A stretch of 64,000 bases of DNA from Methylorubrum suomiense (GCF_022179765.1 NZ_BPRE01000023.1:1-64000); one strand, 5' to 3'. Counted from the first letter of the stretch, positions 34,108 to 43,184 are shown. The notes: generated from the letters alone by a model not told the origin. Translations and numbers: made by a program.

Positions 34108-35019
34108 ATGCTCGAAGCCAACCCCGCCGCCGGTGCACCTCCCGCCGCCGGCCTGATCAAGGACACCACCACCGCGGGGTTCCAGCAGGATGTCATTGCC
34201 GAATCGATGAACCAGCCGGTCATCGTCGATTTCTGGGCGCCCTGGTGCGGCCCGTGCAAGCAACTGACGCCGGTCCTCGAGAAGGTGGTGAATGCGGCGG
34301 GGGGGCGGGTGAAGCTCGCCAAGCTGAACATCGACGAGCATCCGGGCGTGTGGCAGCAGATCGGCCAGCAATTGGGCCTGCAATCGATTCCCGCCGTGAT
34401 CGCGATCGATCGCGGGCGGCCGGTCGATGCCTTCATGGGAGCGGTGCCGGAATCCGAGGTGCGCGCCTTCGTCGATCGGCTCGCTGGACCCTCCGAGATC
34501 GACCAAGTCCTCGAAGAAGCCGCGGCGGTGGCCTCGGCCGGTGACTTGGCCTCCGCCGCCGAACTCTACGCCGCAGTTTTGCGCGAGGAGCCCGCCAACC
34601 TCACGGCGCTTGCCGGCCTCGCCAAGACACAGCTCGAACTCGGCGAGACCGAGAATGCCCGTCAGGTCCTCGCGATGGTGCCGGCGGACAAGGCCGAGGA
34701 CCCGGCCCTGGCCGGCGTGCGCGCCGCCCTCGAACTGGCCGACCAAGCGGAAAGTCTCGGCGACCTTGCCGGCCTGCAGAAGCGGATCGAGGCCGATCCG
34801 AACGATCATCAGGCTCGCTTCGACCTCGCGTTGGGGCTCAACGCTGCGGGCAAGCGCGACGAGGCGGTGGACCAACTCGTCGCCATCGCCCGGGCCGATC
34901 GCTCTTGGAACGAGGATGCGGCGCGCAAGCAGATGCTCCAGTTCTTCGAGGCCTGGGGTCTGATGGATCCGGCCGCGATCCGCGGTCGGCGCCAACTCTC
35001 GACGATCCTGTTCTCGTGA
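34108..35019 (+). CDS. Thioredoxin-domain protein with TPR-like tail (co-chaperone)
   Basis: This 303-residue protein has a thioredoxin domain at residues 25-130 with the active site WAPWCGPCK, and a helical C-terminal half with TPR-like repeats. The architecture is that of YbbN/CnoX, a chaperedoxin that in E. coli protects substrates from oxidation and hands them to GroEL. Unlike E. coli CnoX, the active-site cysteine pair is intact. It is followed 37 bases later by a LON-N gene and then a Trm112 gene, an arrangement common in Hyphomicrobiales. Confidence 0.9.
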   Translation: MLEANPAAGAPPAAGLIKDTTTAGFQQDVIAESMNQPVIVDFWAPWCGPCKQLTPVLEKVVNAAGGRVKLAKLNIDEHPGVWQQIGQQLGLQSIPAVIAIDRGRPVDAFMGAVPESEVRAFVDRLAGPSEIDQVLEEAAAVASAGDLASAAELYAAVLREEPANLTALAGLAKTQLELGETENARQVLAMVPADKAEDPALAGVRAALELADQAESLGDLAGLQKRIEADPNDHQARFDLALGLNAAGKRDEAVDQLVAIARADRSWNEDAARKQMLQFFEAWGLMDPAAIRGRRQLSTILFS

Positions 35020-35056
35020 TCGCGGGACGCCCCATCGGCTCGCGGGGGAGACGCGC

Positions 35057-35728
35057 ATGACCACGCAGACGAGCATCAAGTCGCCCGCGGATTGCCCCGC
35101 CGTCATTCCGGTTTTCCCGCTTCCGGGCGCGCTGCTGCTGCCGCGGGGACAGATGCCGCTCAACATCTTCGAGCCGCGCTACCTCGCGATGATCGATGAT
35201 GCGCTCCGCACGGACCGGATCATCGGCATGATCCAGCCCGACGCGGAGGGGGGCGGACCGCCGATGGCGCCGAAGCTCTACCGTGTCGGCTGTGCCGGCC
35301 GGATCAGTCAGTTCGCCGAGACCGGCGACGGGCGCTACCTGATCTCCCTGACCGGCGTCAGCCGCTTCCGGATCGAGAGCGAGCTCGCCGTCACCACCGC
35401 CTATCGCCGCTGCCACGTCTCCTACGACGCCTTCGCCACCGATTTCGAGCCGCGGGCCGGCGAGGAAGCGGTCGACCGCGACGGCGTCCTGCGGGCCCTG
35501 CGCCGGTTCGTCGAAGCCAACGATCTTCAGGTCGATTGGTCGGGAATCGAGGAGGCGCCCAACGAAGCCCTCGTCAACGCCCTCTGCATGATGAGCCCGT
35601 TCGGCGTCCGCGAGAAGCAGGCGATGCTGGAAGCCGCCGATCTCAAGACCCGCGCCGAGGTGCTCGTCGCCGTCACCGAGATGGAGCTGGTGCGGGCGAG
35701 CGGCGGACCCGAACCGACGCTGCAATAG
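35057..35728 (+). CDS. LON peptidase substrate-binding (N-domain) protein
   Basis: This 223-residue protein matches the N-terminal domain of Lon without the ATPase and protease parts. It has VIPVFPLPGALLLPRGQMPLNIFEPRY, read as FPLPGALLLPRG then LNIFEPRYLAM, near the start. Its role may be substrate recognition or adaptor function. GGGGGAGACGCG precedes the ATG. The position between a thioredoxin-TPR and a Trm112 gene suggests protein quality control, but this is inference. Confidence 0.9.
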   Translation: MTTQTSIKSPADCPAVIPVFPLPGALLLPRGQMPLNIFEPRYLAMIDDALRTDRIIGMIQPDAEGGGPPMAPKLYRVGCAGRISQFAETGDGRYLISLTGVSRFRIESELAVTTAYRRCHVSYDAFATDFEPRAGEEAVDRDGVLRALRRFVEANDLQVDWSGIEEAPNEALVNALCMMSPFGVREKQAMLEAADLKTRAEVLVAVTEMELVRASGGPEPTLQ

Positions 35729-35803
35729 CGATTTCGCGTGGGCGCCCCGGCCGGTTCCGGCTATGGGGCGACGCGGATTGTTCCCGATAACCCGGAAGAG
35801 ACC

Positions 35804-36010
35804 ATGGCCGATAGCGCTGTCCCCCCCGTCGAGGCGACCCGGGTTGATCCCCGCCTGCTCGAACTCTTGGTCTGCCCGCTGACGAAGGAGCCGCTCGAAT
35901 ACGACGCGGCGCGTGAGGAACTGATCAGCCGTTCGGCCAAGCTCGCCTACCCGATCCGCGACGGCATCCCGATCATGCTGCCGGAAGAAGCCCGCTCGCT
36001 CACGGACTGA
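35804..36010 (+). CDS. Trm112-family protein
   Basis: This is a 68-residue protein with DPRLLELLVCPLTKEPLEY and YPIRDGIPIMLPEEAR. In eukaryotes and archaea Trm112 activates methyltransferases; in bacteria the role is not settled. Only one cysteine is kept of the zinc-binding set. The ATG at 35804 follows CGGAAGAGACC. It ends the three-gene run and is followed by a bidirectional terminator. Confidence 0.9.
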   Translation: MADSAVPPVEATRVDPRLLELLVCPLTKEPLEYDAAREELISRSAKLAYPIRDGIPIMLPEEARSLTD

Positions 36011-36033
36011 TCGCGGCTCTCACGCGACACGGC

Positions 36034-36076
36034 TCCTCGTCCTGAAATGCCCGCCTGACGCGGTTCAGGATGAGGA
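36034..36076. repeat. Degenerate short relative of the palindromic repeat
   Basis: TCCTCGTCCTGAA (36034-36046) pairs with TTCAGGATGAGGA (36064-36076) over 13 bases with one G-T. The left arm and the ATGCCCGCC that follows resemble the CCTCATCCTGAGGTGCCCG end of the larger repeat at 48286. Confidence 0.5.
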
Positions 36077-36099
36077 AACGGGCGGGAACGAAGGCATGA

Positions 36100-36135
36100 A
36101 AAAGGGGCGTCCGGTTCCCACCGGACGCCCCTCTT
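36100..36135. terminator. Bidirectional intrinsic terminator
   Basis: GGGGCGTCCGGT (36104-36115) and ACCGGACGCCCC (36120-36131) form a perfect 12-base stem around TCCC. A-runs precede and T-rich sequence follows. It serves the convergent Trm112 gene (plus) and Tim44-like gene (minus). Confidence 0.85.
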
Positions 36136-36150
36136 GTTTCATCGGACGAC

Positions 36151-37140
36151 TCAGCGGCCCTGCTGGATCGCAGAAAGGATCCAGGGAGCGTTCGGCTCAC
36201 GCAGGAACGTCCAGAACTCCTTGGCTTCCTGGGCACCGTTCTCGACGTGGCGGTTCGTGGCACGCTCGAACACCTCGTCGCGCAGCGAGAACCGCATGGC
36301 GACGGTCGCGTACTCGACACGACCCTCGCGCCACGCCTCGGACAGGTCGCCCTGAAGCAGCTTCACATCGGAGATGCGGTTGACCACGCCGCGGGCGGCG
36401 TTGGCACGCAACTCCTCCTCGAAGTACCCGACCATCTCCGGCGTCGCGAGGCGGCGCAGAGTGGCGACATCCTCACGCCCGTAGGCGTCCTGGATCTCGT
36501 ACAGGTTGCGCTCGAACGCCTGGAAGTCGTTCGGCTGCACCTGGATCGGCTGCGGACGAGCACCGCCGGCATAGGAGCCGCCCATCGGGTTCATGCCGCC
36601 CTGCATTCCACCCGGCATGCCGCCGCCCTGCGCCGGGTTGTTCGGCTCGAGGCTGGAGCGGGCATGGGCGTTGGAATTGCCGGCCATGGCCGTCTGCGGG
36701 CCCTGCTGGCGGCGGCGGAAGAACCGCACCACGAACATGACGACGAGCGCGAGCAGACCGATCTGCAGGATCAGGCCGAGGAACGAGGCGATACCGCCCA
36801 AGCCCCCGGAGAAACCTGCGCCGAGCAGCGCGCCAAACAGGCCCGCGCCGAGCAGGCCCGCCATGAAGCCACCGCCGAAGCGCGGCCGGTTGGGAGCGGC
36901 CATGCCCGGATTGGTCATGCCCGGGCTCGGGCTCGTCTGCGAACGCTGCATCGGCGCGCCCATCGTGCCCGGCGAGGTCGCCGTGCCCGCCGGGGGAGCA
37001 TAGGTCTTGGAGCCGCGGGAGCCGAAGCTCGATCCGCCGCCGCCCGGCCGCGCCTCGACAACGGGCGCCGCCACGGCGAGCGAGGCCGCGAGCGCGAGGA
37101 GGGTCACGACGCGCTTGGTACGCGCGGGGGAGGAAGCCAT
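36151..37140 (-). CDS. Tim44-like domain membrane protein
   Basis: This 329-residue protein has an N-terminal signal or anchor segment (VTLLALAASLAVAAPVV), a Gly/Pro/Thr-rich linker, one or two hydrophobic segments around residues 93-140 (FGALLGAGFSGGLGG, LILQIGLLALVVMFVVRFF), and a C-terminal Tim44-like domain (residues 200-329). The domain in mitochondria links the import motor to the channel; the bacterial role is unclear. The glycine-rich middle helix resembles anchors of related Tim44-like proteins. Confidence 0.86.
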   Translation of the reverse strand: MASSPARTKRVVTLLALAASLAVAAPVVEARPGGGGSSFGSRGSKTYAPPAGTATSPGTMGAPMQRSQTSPSPGMTNPGMAAPNRPRFGGGFMAGLLGAGLFGALLGAGFSGGLGGIASFLGLILQIGLLALVVMFVVRFFRRRQQGPQTAMAGNSNAHARSSLEPNNPAQGGGMPGGMQGGMNPMGGSYAGGARPQPIQVQPNDFQAFERNLYEIQDAYGREDVATLRRLATPEMVGYFEEELRANAARGVVNRISDVKLLQGDLSEAWREGRVEYATVAMRFSLRDEVFERATNRHVENGAQEAKEFWTFLREPNAPWILSAIQQGR

Positions 37141-37249
37141 CGGGTAAACCTCGGGTCACCATCATGAGAGCGGGCGGGAACTCGCCCTCTCGAAGATGGT
37201 GACGCGTGAGGCGGGTTTTTAGTCCGCTTCCAGAGTCATCCTGTCCATT

Positions 37250-38338
37250 TCATCCCGCTGCCGGGAAGACGAGGCGCACGGTGGCGCCCTCACCGGCGCG
37301 GCTGTCGATGGAGATGGTGCCGTTCTGCCGCTTCATCAGGCCATGGACGATGGCGAGCCCGGCCCCGCGCCCGGCCTCCCGGGTGGTGGCGAAGGGGGCG
37401 AGGGCCCGTGCCTGCATCTCCGGCGACAGACCGTGGCCGGTATCCGAGACCGTCAGCACCACCGCGCCCGCATCGGGCCGCTGCAATGTCCGGTCGCCGG
37501 GTTCGATCGCCGACAGGCGCACGGAAACCTTGCCCTCGCCCGCCATCGCCTCACAGGCATTGGCGAGGATGTGGCCGAGCGCCAATTCGACCTGACTCGG
37601 ATTGCAGAGGGCCGGCGGGAGCCCGTCTGGGATCGACAGATCGAGGCTGATGCGCGGCGGGAGGCCGGGGCGCAGCCGGTCGAGGGCCGCCCGCACGGTC
37701 TCGCCGAGATTGACCGGGCGCAGGTCCGGCGCGATGCGGCGGGAATGGGCGAGCAGTTGCCGCGTCAGCACGGCGGCGCGCTCGGAGGCTTCGGTCGAGC
37801 GGGTGACCGCGCGCTGGATGAACGGCTCCTGACGGTCGCCCAGACGGCCCTTTAGCCCGTCGATGTAGCCGATCAGGATCTGGAGGAAGTTGTTGAACTC
37901 GTGGGCGACGCTGTTGGTGAGCAGCCCCAACGCTTCCCGCTGCCGCGACAGGGCGAGTGCCCCTTCCGCCTCCCGGCAACGGCTGATGTCGACGATCTGG
38001 CCCAGGAGCCGTCGTTCGCCCGCCCGTGCAACGAGATGCAATTCGCCCCAGAACGACGCGCCGTCCCGCCGGGCAAACAGCAATTCCGCCTTGAGTGGTT
38101 CACCGGGCGCCGCGTTCCCGTTCAGGGCGTCGCGCAGGATCGTCCAGCCGGAATGATCCGCGTGCCGGCATTCGAGGCATGCGAGCGGTTGGCCCACCAG
38201 ATCGGTGTCCGAGAAGCCCGTCAATGCGAGCAGGGCCGGATTGACGGCGAGGATCGTCGGTTCAGCGTCCCCGGTCCCGACCACCAGGGAGGGCAGCGGC
38301 AGAGCCGCCAGAAGAGCGTCCTCGGGAAGCGCGGTCAT
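37250..38338 (-). CDS. PAS-domain sensor histidine kinase
   Basis: This 362-residue protein is cytoplasmic, with an N-terminal PAS domain (residues 15-120), a phosphoacceptor helix with VAHEFNNFLQIL and an HATPase domain (N-box HILANACEAM, G1 VSDTGHGLSPEM, then REAGRGAGLAIVHGL). The His-Glu-Phe-Asn-Asn form is typical of hybrid or NtrB-like kinases. No response regulator is adjacent, so it is an orphan kinase. The signal is unknown. The 3' end is 109 bases from the Tim44-like start. Confidence 0.9.
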   Translation of the reverse strand: MTALPEDALLAALPLPSLVVGTGDAEPTILAVNPALLALTGFSDTDLVGQPLACLECRHADHSGWTILRDALNGNAAPGEPLKAELLFARRDGASFWGELHLVARAGERRLLGQIVDISRCREAEGALALSRQREALGLLTNSVAHEFNNFLQILIGYIDGLKGRLGDRQEPFIQRAVTRSTEASERAAVLTRQLLAHSRRIAPDLRPVNLGETVRAALDRLRPGLPPRISLDLSIPDGLPPALCNPSQVELALGHILANACEAMAGEGKVSVRLSAIEPGDRTLQRPDAGAVVLTVSDTGHGLSPEMQARALAPFATTREAGRGAGLAIVHGLMKRQNGTISIDSRAGEGATVRLVFPAAG

Positions 38339-38450
38339 GCGGGCGTGGCTGCCGAAAGCCGGGCCGCGGGAGCCCTGGAAGCTTGATCGATAGCCGCTTT
38401 GGCCGCCCGCCGATACTCCCGACGCGGCGGGCTCGACGCCGCGCCCGTCG

Positions 38451-39140
38451 TCAGCGGTTGGCCGTGGTGACCGGCGAGGCGCCGTTGTTGAGGGTCACCC
38501 ACGCCTTGCCGTCCTGGCCCTCGCGCTTGACGAAGCTGTAGCCGGTGCGCTGCCAGGGCAGCACCGCATTGGTCTTGTTGTCGAGGATCAGATCGCCCCG
38601 GTCGGTGCGCACCATCAGCACGGCGTGGCCCTCGCCGATCTCATCGATCACCACCGTCATGCGCAGGGCTCGCCGCGGCAGCCGCCGCTCGATCAGCAGG
38701 CGCCGCTTGAGGAGCTGGATATCCTCGCAATCGCCGAAACCGTCGTCGGGGAAGTCCCAGCGATCGACGACGCCCCAATGGGCCGCGTCGGTGATCGGCT
38801 TGATGCGGGCGTTGACCCGCCGATTCACGCTGGCCAGCGTCTGCCACAGGGCGGGCGTCAGGGCGATGACGGCCGGTTCCGAGGTGTCGACCGCGCATTC
38901 GGCCGGATAGCGGGCGCAGAAATCGTTCCAGGCGGCGACGGGACGGGCGGGTGCGCCCTGCTCGGCGGCGGTGCCGGTCTCGGGCAGGGACGCCACCGTC
39001 TGGGCCTGGGTGGTCGCTCCACCGAGGAGCAGGATCGCCCCGACGAACGACAGCTGGGCCGCCCGGCGCAGGCGCTGGCCCACCACCCCGCGGGAGAACG
39101 CCGATCCGTCGCCGACGCCCCGAAGCACCGCGTACCGCAT
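38451..39140 (-). CDS. Transglutaminase-like cysteine peptidase (BTLCP), copy 1
   Basis: This 229-residue exported protein has a signal segment (FVGAILLLGGATTQA) and a BTLCP/DUF920 domain. The catalytic triad is seen as Cys in FGDCED, His in GEGHAVL and Asp in LILDNKT. The best-known member, LapG, cleaves a surface adhesin under control of cyclic di-GMP through LapD. No LapA or LapD gene is adjacent. The ATG at 39140 begins the N-terminal basic region. It is followed (upstream in the window order) by an orphan kinase and preceded by a close paralogue. Confidence 0.88.
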   Translation of the reverse strand: MRYAVLRGVGDGSAFSRGVVGQRLRRAAQLSFVGAILLLGGATTQAQTVASLPETGTAAEQGAPARPVAAWNDFCARYPAECAVDTSEPAVIALTPALWQTLASVNRRVNARIKPITDAAHWGVVDRWDFPDDGFGDCEDIQLLKRRLLIERRLPRRALRMTVVIDEIGEGHAVLMVRTDRGDLILDNKTNAVLPWQRTGYSFVKREGQDGKAWVTLNNGASPVTTANR

Positions 39141-39519
39141 GGCCGAACGTCCTGCCGCCCTCGTTTCACGGTAAAGCTTGCACGAGCCCGCGCCCGGCTC
39201 AATACGAAAGTGAAGAAAGGGTGACACAGGGCGCCCGCTTTCCCGTGCCGGAACAGGACATCTTCGCTCGGGCTGGCAATCGCGCCACACCGGAGCCGCC
39301 TGGATCCCGCGCGATACGATCCTCTTGCTTACCTCTCGCTGTCGGGCATCAGCGGCCTGTCGCTACTGACGGCGATCTTCGCTCGGAACGACGCCGGGTT
39401 CTGTCCGATATCGGTGTTCGCCAGGTCGACAGTGCGCCTCGAGCCTGCCGGCTCACCGGCACGGAGAATGACGGGGGTGAGGGTCGCCCTGCCTGACCGG
39501 CACGCCGCCGGGCGGGACC
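39141..39519. other. 379-base gap between the two BTLCP genes
   Basis: No gene is supported. The gap must hold the promoter of copy 1 if it is not read from copy 2. The ends of the copies share the motif TGGTGACCGGCGA, left by the duplication. A short frame here has no protein-like features. Confidence 0.4.
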
Positions 39520-40182
39520 TCACCGGTTGGCGGTGGTGACCGGCGAACTCGCGCCGCCCAGGGAGACCCAAGCGAGGCTGTCCTGGCCCTCGCGCTTGAT
39601 GAAGACGTAGCCGGTCTCGTGCCAGGCGGTGATCGCGCTGGTCTTGTTGTCGAGCACGTAGTCGCCGCGGTCGGTGATGAGGGTGAGCACGGCGTGGCCC
39701 TCGCCCTTCTCGTCGATCACGACCGTCATCCGCATGGCGCGCCGCGGCAGGCCCGCCTCGGCGAGGAGGCGACGCTTCAGCAGCTGGAAATCCTCGCAAT
39801 CGCCCGAACCGTCTTCGGCGAGATCCCAGCGGTCGGGGCGACCCCAATGCTCCTGATCGGTGACCGGACGGATCTGGCGGTTCACGCGCCGGTTCACGGA
39901 GACGATGGTGGCCCAGACCGCCGGGGTGAGGGTGATGCGGGCGGGCTCGGCGCGGTTGAAGGCGCATTCGGCCGCATAATTCTGGCAGAACTCGACCCAG
40001 GCCACGATCGGCCGGGCTTCCGCGCCGGGGGTGAGACCGATGTTGGCATTGGGAAGGGACGTCGGGAGCGCCGCCAGCGTCTGCGCCTGGGCGGTACCGA
40101 GAAGGCCGGCGCCGATGGCGAGGGCGGCGAACAAAGCCGCTTTCAGTCCGGCCTTGAAGTATCCCATGTCGGCGTTGCGCAT
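39520..40182 (-). CDS. Transglutaminase-like cysteine peptidase (BTLCP), copy 2
   Basis: This 220-residue exported protein is about two thirds identical by eye to the copy at 38451-39140 over the mature domain; both end ASPVTTANR or SSPVTTANR. It keeps the triad (SGDCED, GEGHAVL, VLDNKT). The signal peptide has LFAALAIGAGLLGTAQA. The ATG at 40182 is preferred because GAAGGA lies upstream; ATG 40167 is an alternative. The two copies are separated by 379 bases, which indicates tandem duplication. Confidence 0.88.
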   Translation of the reverse strand: MRNADMGYFKAGLKAALFAALAIGAGLLGTAQAQTLAALPTSLPNANIGLTPGAEARPIVAWVEFCQNYAAECAFNRAEPARITLTPAVWATIVSVNRRVNRQIRPVTDQEHWGRPDRWDLAEDGSGDCEDFQLLKRRLLAEAGLPRRAMRMTVVIDEKGEGHAVLTLITDRGDYVLDNKTSAITAWHETGYVFIKREGQDSLAWVSLGGASSPVTTANR

Positions 40183-40630
40183 CGCGGCTGTCCTTCGAAC
40201 ACAGCCAGGATGTCGCCGCACCCCCTCCGCCGCGCTGAAGCCGATGCGCGCAATTTTATCGATTCGCCGCCTCCGAAACGGCTCCGCTTGGAAGGGCGAA
40301 AAGGTACTCAGGGCGCTCCCGCAAATCCGCAGGATCGGATTCAGCCGCTGCTAACTCTGCCCATGGCTGCGGTGACGGCGAGATCGGCCCTCGGGCGCCC
40401 GCAACATCCCGGAAGAGCTCCCCTCACGCGAAACGCCGTTTCGCGCGCCGGTCGGAGACGGGTCGCAGAGAAAGAGTCCACGCCCGGCATGGGTGCTGTC
40501 GTGTGACGCGACGGCGGTGTGAAGCCAGGATGCGCCGATCCGGCGGGCATGCTGCGCGATCCGCCATCTTGCGGAATCCGCAGCTCGGCCGATGGACAGC
40601 CTGCTCTCCTCGACGGCCGTGGCCGGAAGC
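40183..40630. other. 448-base gap between BTLCP copy 2 and the PilZ gene
   Basis: No gene is supported. CGCGAAAC (40427-40434) and GTTTCGCG (40438-40445) form an eight-base hairpin with a three-base loop; there is no T-run. The segment probably contains the BTLCP promoter, but none was recognised. Confidence 0.45.
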
Positions 40631-41242
40631 TCAGAGGGTGATGCCCTCGTGGAAGCGGTCGGGGGAGATCGGCAGCATGAACTGGGCGCCGATACCGCCC
40701 TCGAAGTAGCGCACCACCCGGCCGGGCGTGGAGCCGACCATCACGGCGGTGCCGATCGGCGGCGTCGTCGTGGTCGCGAGCGCGACACCCGACATTGAGA
40801 TGTCGATGACGCGGGCCGGGACCGTCCGCCCGGAATCCAGCCGCAACTGCACGCCGGGATTGGTCGGCACGAGGCGCTCGTGGGTGCGGCCCTCCGGCAG
40901 TCCGAGATTCTCCCGATTGGCCAGCCACATGAGCTGCGAGGCGATCTTGTCGCGCTTGCGCGGGGTGGCGTTGAGCTGCATCGCGAAGCCGTTGGGCGGA
41001 TGGCGCACGATCACGCCTTCCAGCCGTCCGATCTGCTCCAGATAGAGCACCACACGCTCACCCACGGCGCCGAGGACGGCGCAGGTCACGCGGACGCCCC
41101 CCGGCGACATGTCCACGGTCTGGCAGGGATATTCGCGCCGGTCGGAGAGCATGTAACGGCCGAGCAGCTCGGTACGCACCCGCTGATGGCGCCGCTGCTC
41201 GGCGACGCGAAGGGCGGTCCCGTTATGGGAGGGCTCGATCAT
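40631..41242 (-). CDS. Protein with two PilZ domains (cyclic di-GMP binding)
   Basis: The protein of about 203 residues carries two PilZ domains. The first has the RxxxR-type motif RRHQRVR and DMSPGG; the second has GRTHERL and DISMSG. These are the residues that wrap cyclic di-GMP in known PilZ proteins. There is no signal peptide. The start is uncertain (ATG 41242 or 41272). It is 448 bases from the BTLCP pair and 117 bases downstream of the PAS gene on the same strand. Confidence 0.85.
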   Translation of the reverse strand: MIEPSHNGTALRVAEQRRHQRVRTELLGRYMLSDRREYPCQTVDMSPGGVRVTCAVLGAVGERVVLYLEQIGRLEGVIVRHPPNGFAMQLNATPRKRDKIASQLMWLANRENLGLPEGRTHERLVPTNPGVQLRLDSGRTVPARVIDISMSGVALATTTTPPIGTAVMVGSTPGRVVRYFEGGIGAQFMLPISPDRFHEGITL

Positions 41243-41358
41243 GGTGGTCCGACGGTCGATGAGATGAGTCATCTCACATGGATCAATACCGTCGGGCGGG
41301 TTACGAAACACTTGCCTCTGGGCGGACATTTCTCGCTGGTTGTGGTGGCTTGCCTCTT

Positions 41359-41991
41359 TCAAGCACCGCTGCGTCCACCTTCGTGGACGAGAAGATGTCC
41401 GAATCGGACCGGGCGGACATCATTGGCAGGCTCCGGCAAGCCTTCGACGAAAGGGCGGGAAGCCGCCTCGGTCTTGGCCGGCGCCAGCACCCGTTGCGAG
41501 ATCGTCTCGACATGCAGGATCGGGCGGATCCCGAGCCAGGGTGGGATGGTGTGGGGGCTCAGGGCTCCCAGCATGCGGGCTTCGGTCTTGCCGCGATGGC
41601 GCAGGGGGAGGAGCACCAGTTCGAGGTCGAGGCTCTCGCCGCGGGCGGTGCGCCCGGTGAGACCGGCGACCATCCCGACCGTGTCGACGTTGACCGTCTC
41701 GACGAGGTGCCACGGGTCGGCTTCGGTGCCCCGCACCCTTTCGTCCCAGAGCGCGGAGATGTGGCCGCCGCGCAATTCGCGGCCGAACAGGGCACAGAGG
41801 CGGGTGCCGGCCAACCGCACCGTACAGGAGCGGCGAGCCGGATCGATTTCGAGAATAAAGCTGTCGGCCAAAAGGTTTCGGATCTCGCCCGGCTCGATCT
41901 CCCCTCGTTCCGGGGCGGAGCGAGGGCCCCGCAGGCGGTTCCAGTAGGCGTGGAGCTGGCGGCTGGTCGGATGCTTCATGATGTTCCGCAT
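41359..41991 (-). CDS. PAS-domain protein (PAS_5 type)
   Basis: This 210-residue cytoplasmic protein begins with HPTSRQLHAYWNRLRG, then IRNLLADSFILEID and CTVRLAGTRLCALFGREL. It matches the alphaproteobacterial PAS_5 group, whose ligand and partners are unknown. ATG 41991 is used; ATG 41979 is a possible start. It precedes the PilZ gene on the same strand, so it may be cotranscribed with it. Confidence 0.78.
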   Translation of the reverse strand: MRNIMKHPTSRQLHAYWNRLRGPRSAPERGEIEPGEIRNLLADSFILEIDPARRSCTVRLAGTRLCALFGRELRGGHISALWDERVRGTEADPWHLVETVNVDTVGMVAGLTGRTARGESLDLELVLLPLRHRGKTEARMLGALSPHTIPPWLGIRPILHVETISQRVLAPAKTEAASRPFVEGLPEPANDVRPVRFGHLLVHEGGRSGA

Positions 41992-42368
41992 CGGTACGGT
42001 CCGCTCCGTTACGGAGCTATAACGGTTCGATGCGGGTCGGATTTCATGGTCCGACCCGCCACTCCCGTCCTTCTCCGCACACTTTATGCTCGGTACCCCG
42101 CCGCCGCGCGGGCAACCCTTTCTTAACCTTAACAGGAAGTTGACGGCGGCCCACACTTGCCGTCCGCCGGCCTCCTTGAGACGATCGACGCGTCGAGAGC
42201 GATGTCGACGCCAACACTTCGGGCGGGGTCCTGACGGATCGCCGGCCGCACGGGAGGGCTCCGACGAGGACCCTCCCGTGCCTTTCCTCGGCGGATGCGG
42301 CGCGGCACCGCGCGGAATCGGCCGCCCCGGGGCTTGCAGGTCGGCGCGGTCCGCCGACATGGTGCGGC
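41992..42368. other. 377-base divergent gap between PAS_5 and rhomboid genes
   Basis: No gene is supported. Two divergent promoters are expected. The stretch around 42118-42132 (TTTCTTAACCTTAAC) is AT-rich compared with its surroundings and is a candidate promoter zone, but no clean hexamers were recognised. Confidence 0.4.
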
Positions 42369-43184
42369 ATGGATGCCTCTCCCGACCTGCCGCGCCAGGG
42401 CCGCGTACCCGTCTTCAACCTGCCGGGGATCGTCACCGCCTCGATCGCGGTGATTGCGGGCATTCACGTCGTGCGCAGCGTGCTGCCGGACAGCTTCGAC
42501 CTGTCGGTTCTCCTCGACCTCGCCTTCATCCCGGCGCGCTGGACCGCTTCCCTCGACCCGTCGCGGGCGGCCGACATCGTCAGGGCTGCCGGTGAGGCGG
42601 CGGGCGATCCCGCCATCTCGGCCGCGAGGCAGGAATTTGCCCGCTACCTCGTGTCCGACCCTTCGGCGATGCCCTGGACCTTCGTCAGCTACGCGCTGCT
42701 GCACGGCTCGTGGATGCACCTGATCTTCAACTCGGTCTGGCTCGCCGCCTTCGGGGCGCCGGTCGCCCGGCGCTACGGAGCCCTGCGATACGGGCTGCTG
42801 GCCCTCGCCGGGATCGTGGCCGGTGCCGGTCTCCACCTCGTCCTCGATCCGGAGAGCGCGATGCCCCTGGTGGGGGCTTCGGCGGGCATCTCGGCGCTGA
42901 TGGCGGCCGCGGCCCGCTTCGTGTTCCAGCCGCCGCCCCCCTTCGCGGCCGCCGCCCCCTGGCATTTGCCGCCGCGACCGCCCCTGCAGACCATCCCCGA
43001 ATTGTTGCAGAATCGCACGGCGATGCTGTTCCTCGGCGTCCTGCTCGGGACGAACCTGCTGTTCGGCCTGCTGGCCCTGCCGCTGGGCGGCAGCGAGGGA
43101 CCGATCGCCTGGGACGCCCATCTCGGGGGCTTCGTCGCCGGCTTCTTCCTGCTGCCTCTGATGGAGCCGAGGGGGCGCCGCTGA
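42369..43184 (+). CDS. Rhomboid-family intramembrane serine protease
   Basis: This 271-residue protein has about six transmembrane helices. The catalytic serine is in VGASAGISAL near residue 175, the histidine in DAHLGGFVAGF near 248, and the helix-2 block is LHGSWMHLIFNSVW with its Asn and His residues. Rhomboids cut membrane-anchored proteins within the bilayer. A hydrophilic insertion of about 60 residues separates the first helices. It diverges from the PAS_5 gene, whose ATG is 377 bases away. Confidence 0.92.
   Translation: MDASPDLPRQGRVPVFNLPGIVTASIAVIAGIHVVRSVLPDSFDLSVLLDLAFIPARWTASLDPSRAADIVRAAGEAAGDPAISAARQEFARYLVSDPSAMPWTFVSYALLHGSWMHLIFNSVWLAAFGAPVARRYGALRYGLLALAGIVAGAGLHLVLDPESAMPLVGASAGISALMAAAARFVFQPPPPFAAAAPWHLPPRPPLQTIPELLQNRTAMLFLGVLLGTNLLFGLLALPLGGSEGPIAWDAHLGGFVAGFFLLPLMEPRGRR

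Noticed and set aside
40427..40445. Hairpin CGCGAAAC/GTTTCGCG as an operator
   Set aside because: Eight-base palindromes are expected by chance in GC-rich sequence, and nothing links it to a nearby regulator.
42129..43121. 330-codon minus-strand frame opposite the rhomboid gene
   Set aside because: Arg/Gln/Gly-rich shadow; the rhomboid motifs are on the plus strand.
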